From an uncultured Clostridia bacterium (GTDB lineage: Bacteria; Bacillota; Clostridia; Christensenellales; UBA1242), in the NCBI GenBank assembly GCA_937874195.1, contig CALNBM010000066.1:1-62594 (forward strand): a stretch of 62,594 nt of DNA, in the 5' to 3' direction. Positions 7,424 through 16,902 of this stretch are shown here, piece after piece. Under the pieces are notes generated by a model. That model did no database searches. It worked only from the letters and a program-made list of their open reading frames with translations, and was not told where the DNA came from. The first letter of the stretch is position 1. Each line of letters opens with the position of its first letter. The position numbers and the translations under genes were made by a program.

Positions 7424-9982
7424 ATGAAAAAGAATGAAACCGATAAAACAAATATAGTATTAACCGAAGACAAGCGTGTTTTAAAGATGAATATTAAAGA
7501 TGAAATGGAAAAAAGTTTTATTGCCTATGCTATGGCTGTGAATGTTTCGCGTGCTATTCCCGATGTTAGAGATGGTTTAAAACCTGTTCATCGAAGAATC
7601 TTATATGCAATGGGAGAACTTAATCTTTTCAACGATAAATCATATAAAAAATGCGCCAGAATAGTTGGTGATGTTATGGGTAAATATCACCCTCATGGTG
7701 ACTCCGCAATTTATGATGCTCTTGTTCGTCTGGCGCAGGATTTTTCTATAAATGCTCCCCTTGTTGATGGTCATGGTAACTTTGGCTCAGTGGACGGCGA
7801 TCCGCCTGCTGCTCAGCGTTATACAGAAGCAAGGCTTTCTAAAATAGCTTCTCATATGCTTAAAGAAATTGATAAAGACACTGTTGATTTTTATCCAAAC
7901 TTTGATGAAAGTGAAACTCAACCGGTTGTTCTGCCTGCTCGTTTTCCAAACTTACTTGTAAACGGATCAGATGGTATTGCTGTTGGTATGGCAACAAATA
8001 TTCCGCCTCATAACCTTGGCGAAGTGATAGACGGAACTATTGCAGTAATAAAAAACCCAAATATTGAAATTGAAGAACTTATGAAATATATTCCCGGCCC
8101 CGATTTGCCAACTAAGGCAATTATTATTGGTGGAAGTGGAATAAAAAACGCTTATAAAACAGGTAGAGGCAGTTTTATAATTCGTGCAAAAGCAGAAATT
8201 GAAGAATATCAAAATGGAGCCCGCACACGCATCGTTGTAACAGAAATCCCATATCAAGTAAACAAGGCAAAATTAATTATTCAAATTGCAGACCTTGTCA
8301 AAAATAAAAAAATTGAAGGCATTAGCGATATAAAAGAAGAAAGTGACCGTGAGGGCATGCGTCTTGTTATTGAAGTTAAAAAAGATACAAACGCGCAAGT
8401 TGTTCTTAATTTGCTTTATAAATACACACAAATGCAAACAAGTTTCGGAATTATAATGCTAGCGCTTGTTAATGGAACACCGCGCGTGCTTAATCTTCTT
8501 GAAATGATAAAATATTATATCGCGTTTCAAAAAGAAGTTATAGTAAGGCGTACGCGTTTTGATTTGGATAAAGCAGAACAAAAAGCACATATTTTGCAAG
8601 GCTTAGTTATTGCGCAAGCAAACATAGACGAAGTGATTCGCCAAATTAAATTATCCGAAGATAAAAATGAGGCGTTAGAAAAATTAACTCAATTATTCGA
8701 GTTGACCGAAAAACAAGCAATAGCAATTCTAGAAATGCGTTTGCAAAGGTTAACGGGATTGGAAGTTGAAAAACTAAAAATGGAATTGCTCCAAACAGAA
8801 AATTTAATCAAAGAACTTAAAGAAATTTTGGACAGTGATGAAAAAGTATATGCGATTATAAAACGAGACCTTAGAGATATTAAAGAAGACTTTGGCGTAC
8901 CAAGAAAAAGTGAAATTAGTTACGATTACACCGATATTGATATTGCTGATTTAATCACACCAGAAACAGTAGTAATATCACTAACTCATGAAGGCTATAT
9001 TAAAAGGTTGCCACTAAGCGAATATAAAGCACAACGGCGTGGTGGAAAAGGCGTTATTGCCCACAAACCCAAAGAAGAAGACTTTGTTGAAAACATATAT
9101 ATAACCAACACACACGATGATTTATTGTGTTTTAGCAACCGAGGTAAAGTTTACACCATTAAAGCGTATGAAGTGCCAGAGGCAGGTAGAACTGCTCGTG
9201 GCAGAGCAATTATAAACCTTTTGCAAGTTGAGCAAAATGAACGCATAACGGCTATAATACCTATCACAGAATATAACAAATCTAGTTTAGTTATGGCAAC
9301 TAAAGATGGTTTTATTAAAAAAACCAGTTTGTTGGAATTTGAAAGCGTTAGAAAAAGTGGGAAAATAGCATTAACACTTAGAGAGAGTGATGAACTAATT
9401 TCAGTGTTTAAAACCACAGGCAGGAAAGATATTATGCTTGCTAGTTCCAGCGGACAGTGTATAAGATTCAGTGAAAAAGATGTTCGGCCAATGGGAAGAA
9501 CTGCACAAGGAGTTAGAAGCATAAAGCTTAACAAAGACGAATATGTGGTAGACATGATTGTTATAGACGAAGAATTAGATATGTTAACTATTTCTGAAAA
9601 CGGTTATGGCAAGCGTAGTAGTCAAGAAGAATATAGAACACAATCTCGTTATGGCAAGGGGGTTAAAGCAGGCATTTTCAACAAACAAACAGGCAGACTG
9701 GTTAGCCTTAAACAAGTGGGAGATAATGACGATATAATTTTAATTGCAGATGATGGACAAATTATTCGTGTGCCAGCAGGTGATATTAGTAAAATCGGGC
9801 GAAATACAAAAGGCGTTAGAGTGATGCGAATTAAAGAAGACACTAAGATAATTTCTGTTGCGGTAACTGAAAAAGAAGAAGATGAAAATAAGACCATAGT
9901 AGGCGAGCACACAACCGACCAAACAATCAAAGATGGTGAGTGGGGCGCTGATAACTCAATAGATGAAAGTGAAGAAGAATAA
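7424..9982 (+). CDS. gyrA: DNA gyrase subunit A
   Basis: This is the DNA breakage-reunion subunit of gyrase. The catalytic tyrosine is Tyr133 in AAQRYTEARL. The quinolone-determining region GKYHPHGDSAIYDA carries Ser94 and Asp98 at the positions of E. coli Ser83 and Asp87, i.e. the sensitive form. The GyrA box QRRGGKG needed for DNA wrapping begins the C-terminal beta-pinwheel, which contains the repeated blades. The 852 residues end in an acidic tail, as in other GyrA proteins. It follows gyrB with a structured 302-bp spacer. The identification is secure. Confidence 0.98.
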   Translation: MKKNETDKTNIVLTEDKRVLKMNIKDEMEKSFIAYAMAVNVSRAIPDVRDGLKPVHRRILYAMGELNLFNDKSYKKCARIVGDVMGKYHPHGDSAIYDALVRLAQDFSINAPLVDGHGNFGSVDGDPPAAQRYTEARLSKIASHMLKEIDKDTVDFYPNFDESETQPVVLPARFPNLLVNGSDGIAVGMATNIPPHNLGEVIDGTIAVIKNPNIEIEELMKYIPGPDLPTKAIIIGGSGIKNAYKTGRGSFIIRAKAEIEEYQNGARTRIVVTEIPYQVNKAKLIIQIADLVKNKKIEGISDIKEESDREGMRLVIEVKKDTNAQVVLNLLYKYTQMQTSFGIIMLALVNGTPRVLNLLEMIKYYIAFQKEVIVRRTRFDLDKAEQKAHILQGLVIAQANIDEVIRQIKLSEDKNEALEKLTQLFELTEKQAIAILEMRLQRLTGLEVEKLKMELLQTENLIKELKEILDSDEKVYAIIKRDLRDIKEDFGVPRKSEISYDYTDIDIADLITPETVVISLTHEGYIKRLPLSEYKAQRRGGKGVIAHKPKEEDFVENIYITNTHDDLLCFSNRGKVYTIKAYEVPEAGRTARGRAIINLLQVEQNERITAIIPITEYNKSSLVMATKDGFIKKTSLLEFESVRKSGKIALTLRESDELISVFKTTGRKDIMLASSSGQCIRFSEKDVRPMGRTAQGVRSIKLNKDEYVVDMIVIDEELDMLTISENGYGKRSSQEEYRTQSRYGKGVKAGIFNKQTGRLVSLKQVGDNDDIILIADDGQIIRVPAGDISKIGRNTKGVRVMRIKEDTKIISVAVTEKEEDENKTIVGEHTTDQTIKDGEWGADNSIDESEEE

Positions 9983-10303
9983 AAATAATTTTTTAGCGTT
10001 TCAAAATTAATATATTTCTACATTTTACTTTTTTGTAAAATCACGCAATAATAATATATATTAGTTTTATAATTATTGCAGTAAGTATAAAAAAATTATC
10101 CATGTAAACGATGCCTGCTGGTTAAGCAGGAAACATAAATATACCTTAAACACGCTTAGTAGATTTATAGTAATATTATCCATTGAAGTTGAGCATGTGA
10201 AATGACTGCTTTTATCATATACTTTCTTTCCTTTAAAACCATTATTAAATTTATACTTATTTAAAAGGCGGAATATTTATCTGCCTTTTTTTGCTTAGCA
10301 TAC
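9983..10303 (+). terminator. gyrA-mnmE spacer with terminator at 10263-10292
   Basis: The clearest element is AAAAGGC...GCCTTTTTTT at 10263-10292, an intrinsic terminator that should insulate mnmE from upstream transcription. Earlier parts of the spacer hold ATTTTAC/GTAAAAT at about 10021-10040, GCAATAAT/ATTATTGC at about 10045-10080, and CCTGCT-ggtta-AGCAGG at about 10112-10128. They lack U-runs and their role is not clear. No gene is seen. Confidence 0.65.
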
Positions 10304-10332
10304 TTGTTTAAAAATAGCAGTTATGGTAAAAT
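10304..10332 (+). promoter_or_regulatory. mnmE promoter placed for a leaderless transcript
   Basis: TTGTTT at 10304-10309 and TAAAAT at 10327-10332 are 17 bases apart, with TG at 10324-10325 as an extended -10. The expected start is at 10339-10340, the first base of the mnmE ATG. A TTG at 10304 would lengthen the ORF in frame but coincides with the -35 box, so it is not the start codon. Confidence 0.55.
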
Positions 10333-10339
10333 TATAAGC

Positions 10340-11701
10340 ATGGAATATAAAACAATTACAGCAATTTCCACGCCGATAGGAACGGGTGGAATTTCAATAA
10401 TAAGAATGTGTGGAAAGCAGTCACTTGACATTCTATCCAAAATATTTTCATGTAAAACTTGTGAAGTTAAGAATTTCGAGCCAAGAAAAATGTATTTAGG
10501 CGAAGTAACCACGGAGCACTTTAAAGATAAAGGAATGGCAGTGTATTTCATGGCGCCTTTTTCTTACACAGGTGAAGACATTGTGGAGATTCACACTCAT
10601 GGCGGAGCAAAATTAGCGGAAGGTGTGCTTAAAGAATTATTAAAAAATGGTGCATATATGGCAGAGGCTGGAGAGTTTACTAAGCGCGCATTTTTAAATG
10701 GAAAAATTTCGCTTGACGAGGCGGAAGGAGTAATTGATTTAATAACCAGTGAATCCGATAGTCAAATTAGAGCGGGATATAATTTAGTTGCAGGGAAATT
10801 AAAAAATAAAATCATAAACCTGCAAGAAAAAATTACAGAGATATTGGCAAAGATTGAAGTGTCGCTAGATTATCCCGATGAAGATTTGGAAGAAGAAACC
10901 ACCCTTGATGTTAAAAAAGAACTAGGGCAAGTGGAAGAAAAACTTATAACTCTTCATAACACTTCTAGCACAGGACAGGTTATAAAAAACGGATGCAGAC
11001 TTGTTATTGTGGGCAAGACCAATGTGGGTAAAAGCAGTTTAATGAACGCGCTTTTAAATTATAACCGTGCAATAGTAACTAATATTCAAGGTACGACAAG
11101 AGATATTTTAGAAGAAAGTTTTGAGTATAAAGGCGTTAAATTTATTTTAATAGATACCGCAGGGATAAGAGAAAGTAAAAACAAAATTGAACAAATTGGA
11201 ATTGAGCGCGCCAAAAACGCTATTTCATATGCCGATATAATTATATATGTGATAGATGGAACAAAACCGCTTGATAATAACGATTATAATTTGATAGAAG
11301 TTTTAAAGGGCAAAAAAGCTATTTGTATTATAAATAAAATTGACCTTGCTCAAAAAATTGAAATTCCTAAAATTAAAAAACTTTTTAATCATGTTTTGGA
11401 AGTTTCTGCATTAGAAGAAAAAGGAATAGAAAACATTAAAAAGCTTGCTTATGATATGGTGATAGACGGAGAAGTAAAAGAAAATTCTGTGATACTCACA
11501 AACATTAGACACATAAATATAATCGCAGAAAGCTTAAAATTACTTGATAATGTGAAACAGTCGATGAAAAATAATGTTAGTTTGGATTTATTAGCGCTTG
11601 ATATTAAAGCAGTTTGGTTAAAACTTGGAGAAATTACCGGCACAACAGATGTTGAAGCTATTGTGGATATGGTGTTTTCAAAGTTTTGCGTCGGCAAATA
11701 G
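10340..11701 (+). CDS. mnmE: tRNA modification GTPase MnmE (TrmE)
   Basis: With MnmG it modifies U34 of certain tRNAs in the cmnm5U pathway. The N-terminal tetrahydrofolate-binding domain starts with TITAISTPIGTGGISIIR, the central G domain carries the P-loop GKTNVGKSS and DTAGIRE, and the protein ends in the invariant C-x-G-K motif (FCVGK) whose cysteine is needed for modification. From ATG 10340 the protein is 453 residues, the normal size; the in-frame TTG at 10304 would add twelve unconserved residues. There is no ribosome binding site before the ATG and a promoter sits directly in front, so translation may be leaderless. mnmE usually lies close to the origin, as here. Confidence 0.96.
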   Translation: MEYKTITAISTPIGTGGISIIRMCGKQSLDILSKIFSCKTCEVKNFEPRKMYLGEVTTEHFKDKGMAVYFMAPFSYTGEDIVEIHTHGGAKLAEGVLKELLKNGAYMAEAGEFTKRAFLNGKISLDEAEGVIDLITSESDSQIRAGYNLVAGKLKNKIINLQEKITEILAKIEVSLDYPDEDLEEETTLDVKKELGQVEEKLITLHNTSSTGQVIKNGCRLVIVGKTNVGKSSLMNALLNYNRAIVTNIQGTTRDILEESFEYKGVKFILIDTAGIRESKNKIEQIGIERAKNAISYADIIIYVIDGTKPLDNNDYNLIEVLKGKKAICIINKIDLAQKIEIPKIKKLFNHVLEVSALEEKGIENIKKLAYDMVIDGEVKENSVILTNIRHINIIAESLKLLDNVKQSMKNNVSLDLLALDIKAVWLKLGEITGTTDVEAIVDMVFSKFCVGK

Positions 11702-11771
11702 GAAAATAAAATTCGCATTCGTTTTTGTCTGCATGTTAGCAATAGCCAATTATGTTTGAATAAGTTTCTTC

Positions 11772-11800
11772 GCAAACTTTATGTTTGCAGTTTATTTTTC
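11772..11800 (+). terminator. Terminator after mnmE
   Basis: GCAAAC at 11772-11777 pairs with GTTTGC at 11783-11788 over a 5-base loop, followed by AGTTTATTTTT. The downstream remainder to 12065 is AT-rich spacer with no gene. I searched it for a T-box leader ahead of ileS (conserved GGGTGG-type antiterminator core) and saw none. Short inverted repeats at about 11938-11948 and 12014-12031 are unexplained. Confidence 0.55.
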
Positions 11801-12065
11801 CCACTAATGTAATAAAAAGGAGTGTAGTTAAAAAAACAAATTTAATTGCAGTCGTATGTTATTTGTAATGTTAACGTTCTGCTTTAAGATTTGTTTTATT
11901 TATTAATCTTTAATTCAAATTCTAAATTTTTTATTTTTGGTTAATAACCTTTTTATTATTTATCAAATATTATAGTGAAGTGTAAAATGATTATTTTAGC
12001 GGTATTTTTTTAACTAATTAAAACAATTAGATTCAAAAGAGAAAAGCGGTTTTTAAGTTATTTAC

Positions 12066-12094
12066 TTGACAATATGCAAGGTTGATATTATACT
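12066..12094 (+). promoter_or_regulatory. Promoter of ileS
   Basis: TTGACA at 12066-12071 and TATACT at 12089-12094 have a 17-base spacer. The predicted start near 12101 leaves a leader of about 23 bases, too short for a T-box riboswitch. It also rules out the in-frame TTG at 12082 as the start codon. Confidence 0.75.
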
Positions 12095-12123
12095 TTGAAG
12101 TAAATCTTAAAGTGGAGAAATTT

Positions 12124-15100
12124 ATGGAGTTTAATAATCTAGATGCAAAACCAGACCTTAGAGAATTACAAGAAAAGGTGTTAAAGTTTTGGGAGAAAGA
12201 AGAGATTTTTAAAAAGTCTGTCAATAAAAAAAATAAGGGTGAAATTGTTTTTTATGACGGACCTCCTTTTCCAACAGGCAAGCCTCATCATGGCACAGTA
12301 ATAGTATCGTTTATTAAAGACATGATTGCTCGTTATTGGACAATGCGGGGTTATTCTGTTCCTCGTCAATGGGGCTGGGATTGCCATGGACTACCTATTG
12401 AAACGCAAGTGGAAACTAATTTGAATGTGAAGTCAAAACATGCAATAGAAGATGAACTTGGCATTAAAAACTTCAACGATGCTTGTCGCACGCTTGTTTC
12501 TTCCAATGACGACACTTGGAAAAAATATGTTACCGAAATGGCGCGCTGGGTAGACTATGACGGCTCATATAAGACTATGGATTGCTCGTATATGGAAAGC
12601 GTTATTTGGGCGTTTAAAAAGTGTTATGAAAAAGACTTAATTTATAAAGATTACAGAGTTACACCATATTGTTATCGTTGTCAAACATCCCTTTCTATTT
12701 CCGATACTCGTGAATCCGATTCCACCCGTCCTAAGCAAGACACATGGGTTATGGCACGATTTGAAGCGAAAGAGAAATTTGATGATAAAAAAACTTATTT
12801 TATTGCGTGGACAACCACACCTTGGACACTACCTTCTAATATGGCATTAGCCGTTGGCGAAAATATAGATTATGCTTTTGTGGAAACAGAAGACGGAATT
12901 TATATAGCAGGCAAAAATTCACTTGGCTCTTACGAAAGAGCTTTTGGAAAAAATCCTAAAATTATCAAAACCTGCAAGGGGCATGAGCTTGTTGGAAAGA
13001 AATATAAACCACTGTTGCCATACTTTGCCGATAAAGAGAAAGAAGGTGCGTTTGTGGTAGTTAATGCCGACTATGTTTCGGAAAGCGATGGCGTTGCAAT
13101 AGTTCACACTGCACCTGCGTTTGGCGAAGATGACTACTGGGTTGGCAAAAAAAATGGTATTCCGCTAGTTAATCCTGTTGATGAGTTAGGCAGGTTTACA
13201 AGTGAAGTAACAGATTTTGCAGGTCAAAATGTTATGGATATTAATAAAGAAGTTGTTAGGTTTTTAAGAGTCCACGAACTTATTGTTGATAGTGGAACAC
13301 TGGAACACAATTATCCGCATTGTTGGCGTTGCCGAACACCATTAATTTATAAAGCAATGGATGCGTGGTATTTTAGCCTGGATAAAACAAAAGAAAGATT
13401 GCTTGAATTAAATCAGGAAATTAATTGGGTGCCGGAAATTGTTAAATATGGGCGATTTGGCAACTGGCTAGAAAACGCAAGAGATTGGAATATTTCTAGA
13501 AACCGTTATTGGAGCACGCCTCTTCCGGTTTGGGAATGCGAGTGCGGACACAGAGAAGTGCTTGGGAGCATTGAAGAAATATATCAAAAAAGCAAAATCC
13601 GCTTAACCGACCTGCACCGTCATCACATGGATGAAATAACCTTCCCTTGCAAGTGTGGAAAAACTATGAAACGAATACCGGAAGTTTTAGACTGTTGGTT
13701 TGAATCCGGCTCTGTGCCTTTTGCCAGAATGCATTATCCATTTGAAAACAAAGAGTGGTTTGAGAAAAACACATCTAGTGATTTTGTTGTTGAATACACC
13801 GGTCAAATTAGATGTTGGTTTTACTATTTGCTGGTTTTATCGGGCGCACTTTTTGATAAAGTTCCCTTTAAAAACGCAATCGTTCACGGAACATTGCTTG
13901 CTAAAGACGGCAAAAAATTATCAAAATCATCTAAAAATTATGCTGACCCTATGGATTTGATAGTTAAGTATGGCACGGATGCATATAGGCTATATATGTA
14001 TAGTTCACCAGCAATGCTTATTGGTGACTTGTTATTTGATGAAAAAGGAATAGCAGACTCACTTAAAGATATTATTATACCATTTTGGAATGCGTGCAGT
14101 TTTTTTAGCACATATTCTAAAATAGATGGCTACACGCCAAATGTTAATATTGTACCAAACCCTGGCGACCAACTTGACAAATGGATGTTTGCCAAATTAT
14201 ACGACACTTTGAATAAAATAACCACAAATATGGACAAATATCAAATTGATCAATATGTTGTGCATATCGTTGAACTTATCGACGGGCTAACAAATTGGTA
14301 TATCAGGCGCTCTCGCAGACGGTTTTGGATGAGTGGTTTAGAGCAGGATAAACGGGAAGCATACGACACATTGTTTTATGTGATAATAAATATTTGTAAA
14401 ATCTTAGCACCAGTTGCGCCTATAATTGCAGAAGTTATTTATAAAACGCTATCGAAAGAAGAGTCGGTGCATTTGACGGATTGGCCAGAGCTATCCAAAA
14501 CTTTTGAAAACGAAACTTTAATTAACGAAATTGAACTTGTCCAAAATGCAATTTATGTGGCACGAGTTATTAGAACAAAAAATAAAATGAAAGTTCGACA
14601 ACCATTAAATAAAATTACTATTGCTCTTGCTAATACAGAAAAATTATCTGCAATATTAAAATATGCCGAAATCATTTGTGAGGAATTAAATGTTAAAACC
14701 ATGGAAGTGGTGGAAGATGTGGAAACTATCGCAGAAGTTAAATATAAACCAAATTTTAGCACCTTATCACAGGAACTTCGAAATCGAATTCCCGAAATTA
14801 TAAAAGCCCTTAATAACAAACAAGTGAAGTTTAAAGGGAACTTTGTCGAAATTGCTCTTGACAGCGAAACGCTAACGCTTTTTAAAGAAGATATTTTAAT
14901 CGAATATCATGGGAAAGAAGGCATGAATATAATGAGCGATAAAGGTGTGGTGGTGGCACTGGATTTAAAAATAACAAAAGAGTTATTGGAAGAAGGTGTT
15001 GCACGAGAAATTGTCCGTCAAATTCAAGATGCTAGAAAACAAATTGGTTGCAATATAACCGATAAGATTGAAATAGAACTTATTGGTAATTATCCACATG

Positions 15101-15216
15101 ATTGGCTAGAATATATTTTGAGTGAAACACTGGCAAGTGTATCGAAATTCAAAACCGCCAGGTATGAAGGAAACTTAGAAAGCGAAAGCGGAGTTATTGA
15201 AATTAGAATCAAATAA
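12124..15216 (+). CDS. ileS: Isoleucine--tRNA ligase
   Basis: This enzyme charges tRNA-Ile and edits mischarged valine. From ATG 12124, preceded by GTGGAG, it has 1030 residues, typical of the longer eukaryote-like IleRS2 group, which is known for low mupirocin sensitivity. The HIGH-type motif reads HHGT at 55-58, differing in the last position. WGWDCHGLPIE follows, and the KMSKS loop is KLSKS at 598-602. The CP1 editing domain (GVAIVHTAPAFGEDD) and the class-defining WFYYLLVLS segment are intact. Assignment to the IleRS2 group is my inference from length and motif. It has its own promoter and no T-box. Confidence 0.96.
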   Translation: MEFNNLDAKPDLRELQEKVLKFWEKEEIFKKSVNKKNKGEIVFYDGPPFPTGKPHHGTVIVSFIKDMIARYWTMRGYSVPRQWGWDCHGLPIETQVETNLNVKSKHAIEDELGIKNFNDACRTLVSSNDDTWKKYVTEMARWVDYDGSYKTMDCSYMESVIWAFKKCYEKDLIYKDYRVTPYCYRCQTSLSISDTRESDSTRPKQDTWVMARFEAKEKFDDKKTYFIAWTTTPWTLPSNMALAVGENIDYAFVETEDGIYIAGKNSLGSYERAFGKNPKIIKTCKGHELVGKKYKPLLPYFADKEKEGAFVVVNADYVSESDGVAIVHTAPAFGEDDYWVGKKNGIPLVNPVDELGRFTSEVTDFAGQNVMDINKEVVRFLRVHELIVDSGTLEHNYPHCWRCRTPLIYKAMDAWYFSLDKTKERLLELNQEINWVPEIVKYGRFGNWLENARDWNISRNRYWSTPLPVWECECGHREVLGSIEEIYQKSKIRLTDLHRHHMDEITFPCKCGKTMKRIPEVLDCWFESGSVPFARMHYPFENKEWFEKNTSSDFVVEYTGQIRCWFYYLLVLSGALFDKVPFKNAIVHGTLLAKDGKKLSKSSKNYADPMDLIVKYGTDAYRLYMYSSPAMLIGDLLFDEKGIADSLKDIIIPFWNACSFFSTYSKIDGYTPNVNIVPNPGDQLDKWMFAKLYDTLNKITTNMDKYQIDQYVVHIVELIDGLTNWYIRRSRRRFWMSGLEQDKREAYDTLFYVIINICKILAPVAPIIAEVIYKTLSKEESVHLTDWPELSKTFENETLINEIELVQNAIYVARVIRTKNKMKVRQPLNKITIALANTEKLSAILKYAEIICEELNVKTMEVVEDVETIAEVKYKPNFSTLSQELRNRIPEIIKALNNKQVKFKGNFVEIALDSETLTLFKEDILIEYHGKEGMNIMSDKGVVVALDLKITKELLEEGVAREIVRQIQDARKQIGCNITDKIEIELIGNYPHDWLEYILSETLASVSKFKTARYEGNLESESGVIEIRIK

Positions 15217-15228
15217 ATTGTAAAAAAT

Positions 15229-15256
15229 TTGCGATTAAATTAGTCGCAATTTTTTT
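15229..15256 (+). terminator. Terminator of ileS
   Basis: TTGCGA at 15229-15234 pairs with TCGCAA at 15244-15249, followed by a T-run to 15256. It starts 12 bases after the ileS stop. Confidence 0.7.
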
Positions 15257-15749
15257 CTTTTATTTTTTCACAAAACATTTTTTATTTTTCTATAATTTTA
15301 ATTTGTATTTATAACTTTAACGGTTTCACTTAAAAATAAACAATAATATTGAAAGTTATAATAAACTATAACATTGAAAAAAATTATTGGCTATTATGTT
15401 GGGAAGAATGTGCTTGTTTATTAATTGTAGGAGTAAAGTACAAGAAAGCTAAGGTTGAATATCAGGAGAAAAATTATTTTTTAAGCAAAAAAAATACTAT
15501 TTCAAAAAGTGCTGTTTTTATATTTTTGGCTTTGTTTCATTAGTGTTTTAAAAAACTTTATAAAAATATAATTATTTGTGGACAAAACAAAAAGAGAGTT
15601 GAAACTCTCTTTTAAGTAATAATAGTATTTTATAAATCAAACTAGGATGACCGCTAGAATTTTTTTAGTTGGTATTTTTTATTATTGTTTAATACATGAC
15701 TTAAAGTAAGTTAATCATGATACCTAAAACCTGCTTACAGATTGTTTTT
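15257..15749. other. Convergent ileS-spo0A spacer with a bidirectional terminator at 15590-15613
   Basis: AAAAGAGAGT at 15590-15599 pairs with ACTCTCTTTT at 15604-15613 around a TGAA tetraloop, with A-runs and T-runs on both sides, so it can stop transcripts from either direction (notably spo0A). A 64-codon TTG-initiated frame at 15349-15543 has no ribosome binding site and no family resemblance and is not called. Nothing else is recognised. Confidence 0.6.
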
Positions 15750-16520
15750 TCACGCACCTTCTATTAGCATCTTATCGGCAACAAGGGCTATAAATTCGCC
15801 ATTAGTTGGTTTTTCGTTATTAGAATAAACTTTAACGCCAAAAAGTGTGTTGATATTTTCTATTTTGCCTCTGTTCCATGCAACTTCAATAGCATGCCTT
15901 ATTGCCCGTTCCACTTTGCTTGCGCTTGTTTCAAAACGCTCAGCAATGCTAGGATAGAGCCTTTTAGTTATGCTATTTATTATTTCCGGATTATCAATTG
16001 CCATTTTTATCGCTTCTCTTAAAAATTGATAACCTTTAATGTGTGCAGGAATGCCAACTGTTATGAAAATATTTGTTATTTTTCCATCTAACTGCTTACC
16101 GCGCGCCACATCTATTTCTAGTTTTTTTCCGCCTTCTTTTTTTGGAGCAAGGTTGCCCTCCGCCAAATCATATACTCGTTCCACTAATTGCTCTGCGTTA
16201 AAGGGTTTTATTATATAATAATCCACTCCCATATCAAAAGCTTTTTGCACAAATCCTTCGCCACTAAGTGCAGTTAAAATTAGCGTTTTTGTTTTAATGT
16301 TCATCTTTTTAATTTTATCTAGAAAAGCAAATCCGTCAATGTTTTTAAGTACCAGTTCGCTAATTAGTATGTCTATGCTGTTTTCTTTTAAGTAGTTAAA
16401 TGTTTCTGTCACATCTGTGAAAGTTCTCTCCACAGTAATCCCGCCCTTTTCTAAAATTTCTCTTAAGTTGCTCGCGTCTTTTTCGCTTGCTTCAAGTATT
16501 ATCGTAGTAAGTTTTTTCAT
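15750..16520 (-). CDS. spo0A: Spo0A-family response regulator with a degenerate receiver domain
   Basis: The C-terminal half (about 145-256) is clearly the Spo0A DNA-binding domain, with GIPAHIKGYQFLREAI, the recognition-helix region TSASKVERAIRHAIEVAW and the end KPTNGEFIALVADK. The N-terminal receiver (1-125) keeps Thr83 and Lys105 (IIKPF), but the residues equivalent to B. subtilis Asp10 and Asp11 are Glu10 and Ala11, and the phospho-acceptor Asp56 equivalent is Glu55 (ILISEL). I checked the codons: both Glu positions are GAA. It should therefore not accept phosphate in the usual way, and the Glu may mimic the phosphorylated state. It sits convergently to ileS. Length 256 is slightly short but otherwise normal for Spo0A. 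Confidence 0.92.
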   Translation of the reverse strand: MKKLTTIILEASEKDASNLREILEKGGITVERTFTDVTETFNYLKENSIDILISELVLKNIDGFAFLDKIKKMNIKTKTLILTALSGEGFVQKAFDMGVDYYIIKPFNAEQLVERVYDLAEGNLAPKKEGGKKLEIDVARGKQLDGKITNIFITVGIPAHIKGYQFLREAIKMAIDNPEIINSITKRLYPSIAERFETSASKVERAIRHAIEVAWNRGKIENINTLFGVKVYSNNEKPTNGEFIALVADKMLIEGA

Positions 16521-16902
16521 TTTTCATCACCTCTTAACCTTTTATGTTAAATGATAACAAAAAGAATTTTTATCCCCAAATTTATTGTTGGTGGAAATAT
16601 GGTATATGCTAATTTATTTTAATTTGTTGTGTATAAATAAGTCGAAAATCTTTAATTGGTGTTTGTTTTTTTGGAAATTTTAATGTTTTGCATGCAATTC
16701 CATTTTTTATTAAACCTTTAAAACGAAATTGCAAATAATTAAAACAATATAGAATTATTAAAACTTAATATGGGCTAAATCAAATTTTATCCAGTCTTTT
16801 ATTTCTTTTTGTTGTTAAAGAGAATAGTATGAAATTTATCCGTGAAAGATAATTTGATGAGAAATTAAGGCAATTATATGGAATGTAATACTTCCAAAAA
16901 TT
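16521..16902. other. Spacer upstream of spo0A
   Basis: This is AT-rich upstream DNA of spo0A. The gene itself has AGAGGTG close to its ATG. AGTCGAA at about 16641-16647 is one mismatch from the Spo0A box TGTCGAA and might mark autoregulation, but such heptamers are expected by chance in a window of this size. No gene is seen. Confidence 0.35.

Noticed and set aside
11702..12123. Possible T-box riboswitch before ileS
   Set aside because: No conserved T-box core is seen, and the promoter at 12066-12094 leaves a leader of only about 23 bases.
15349..15543. 64-codon plus-strand ORF between ileS and spo0A
   Set aside because: TTG start, no ribosome binding site, unusual composition and no recognisable family; it lies in a convergent spacer with terminators.
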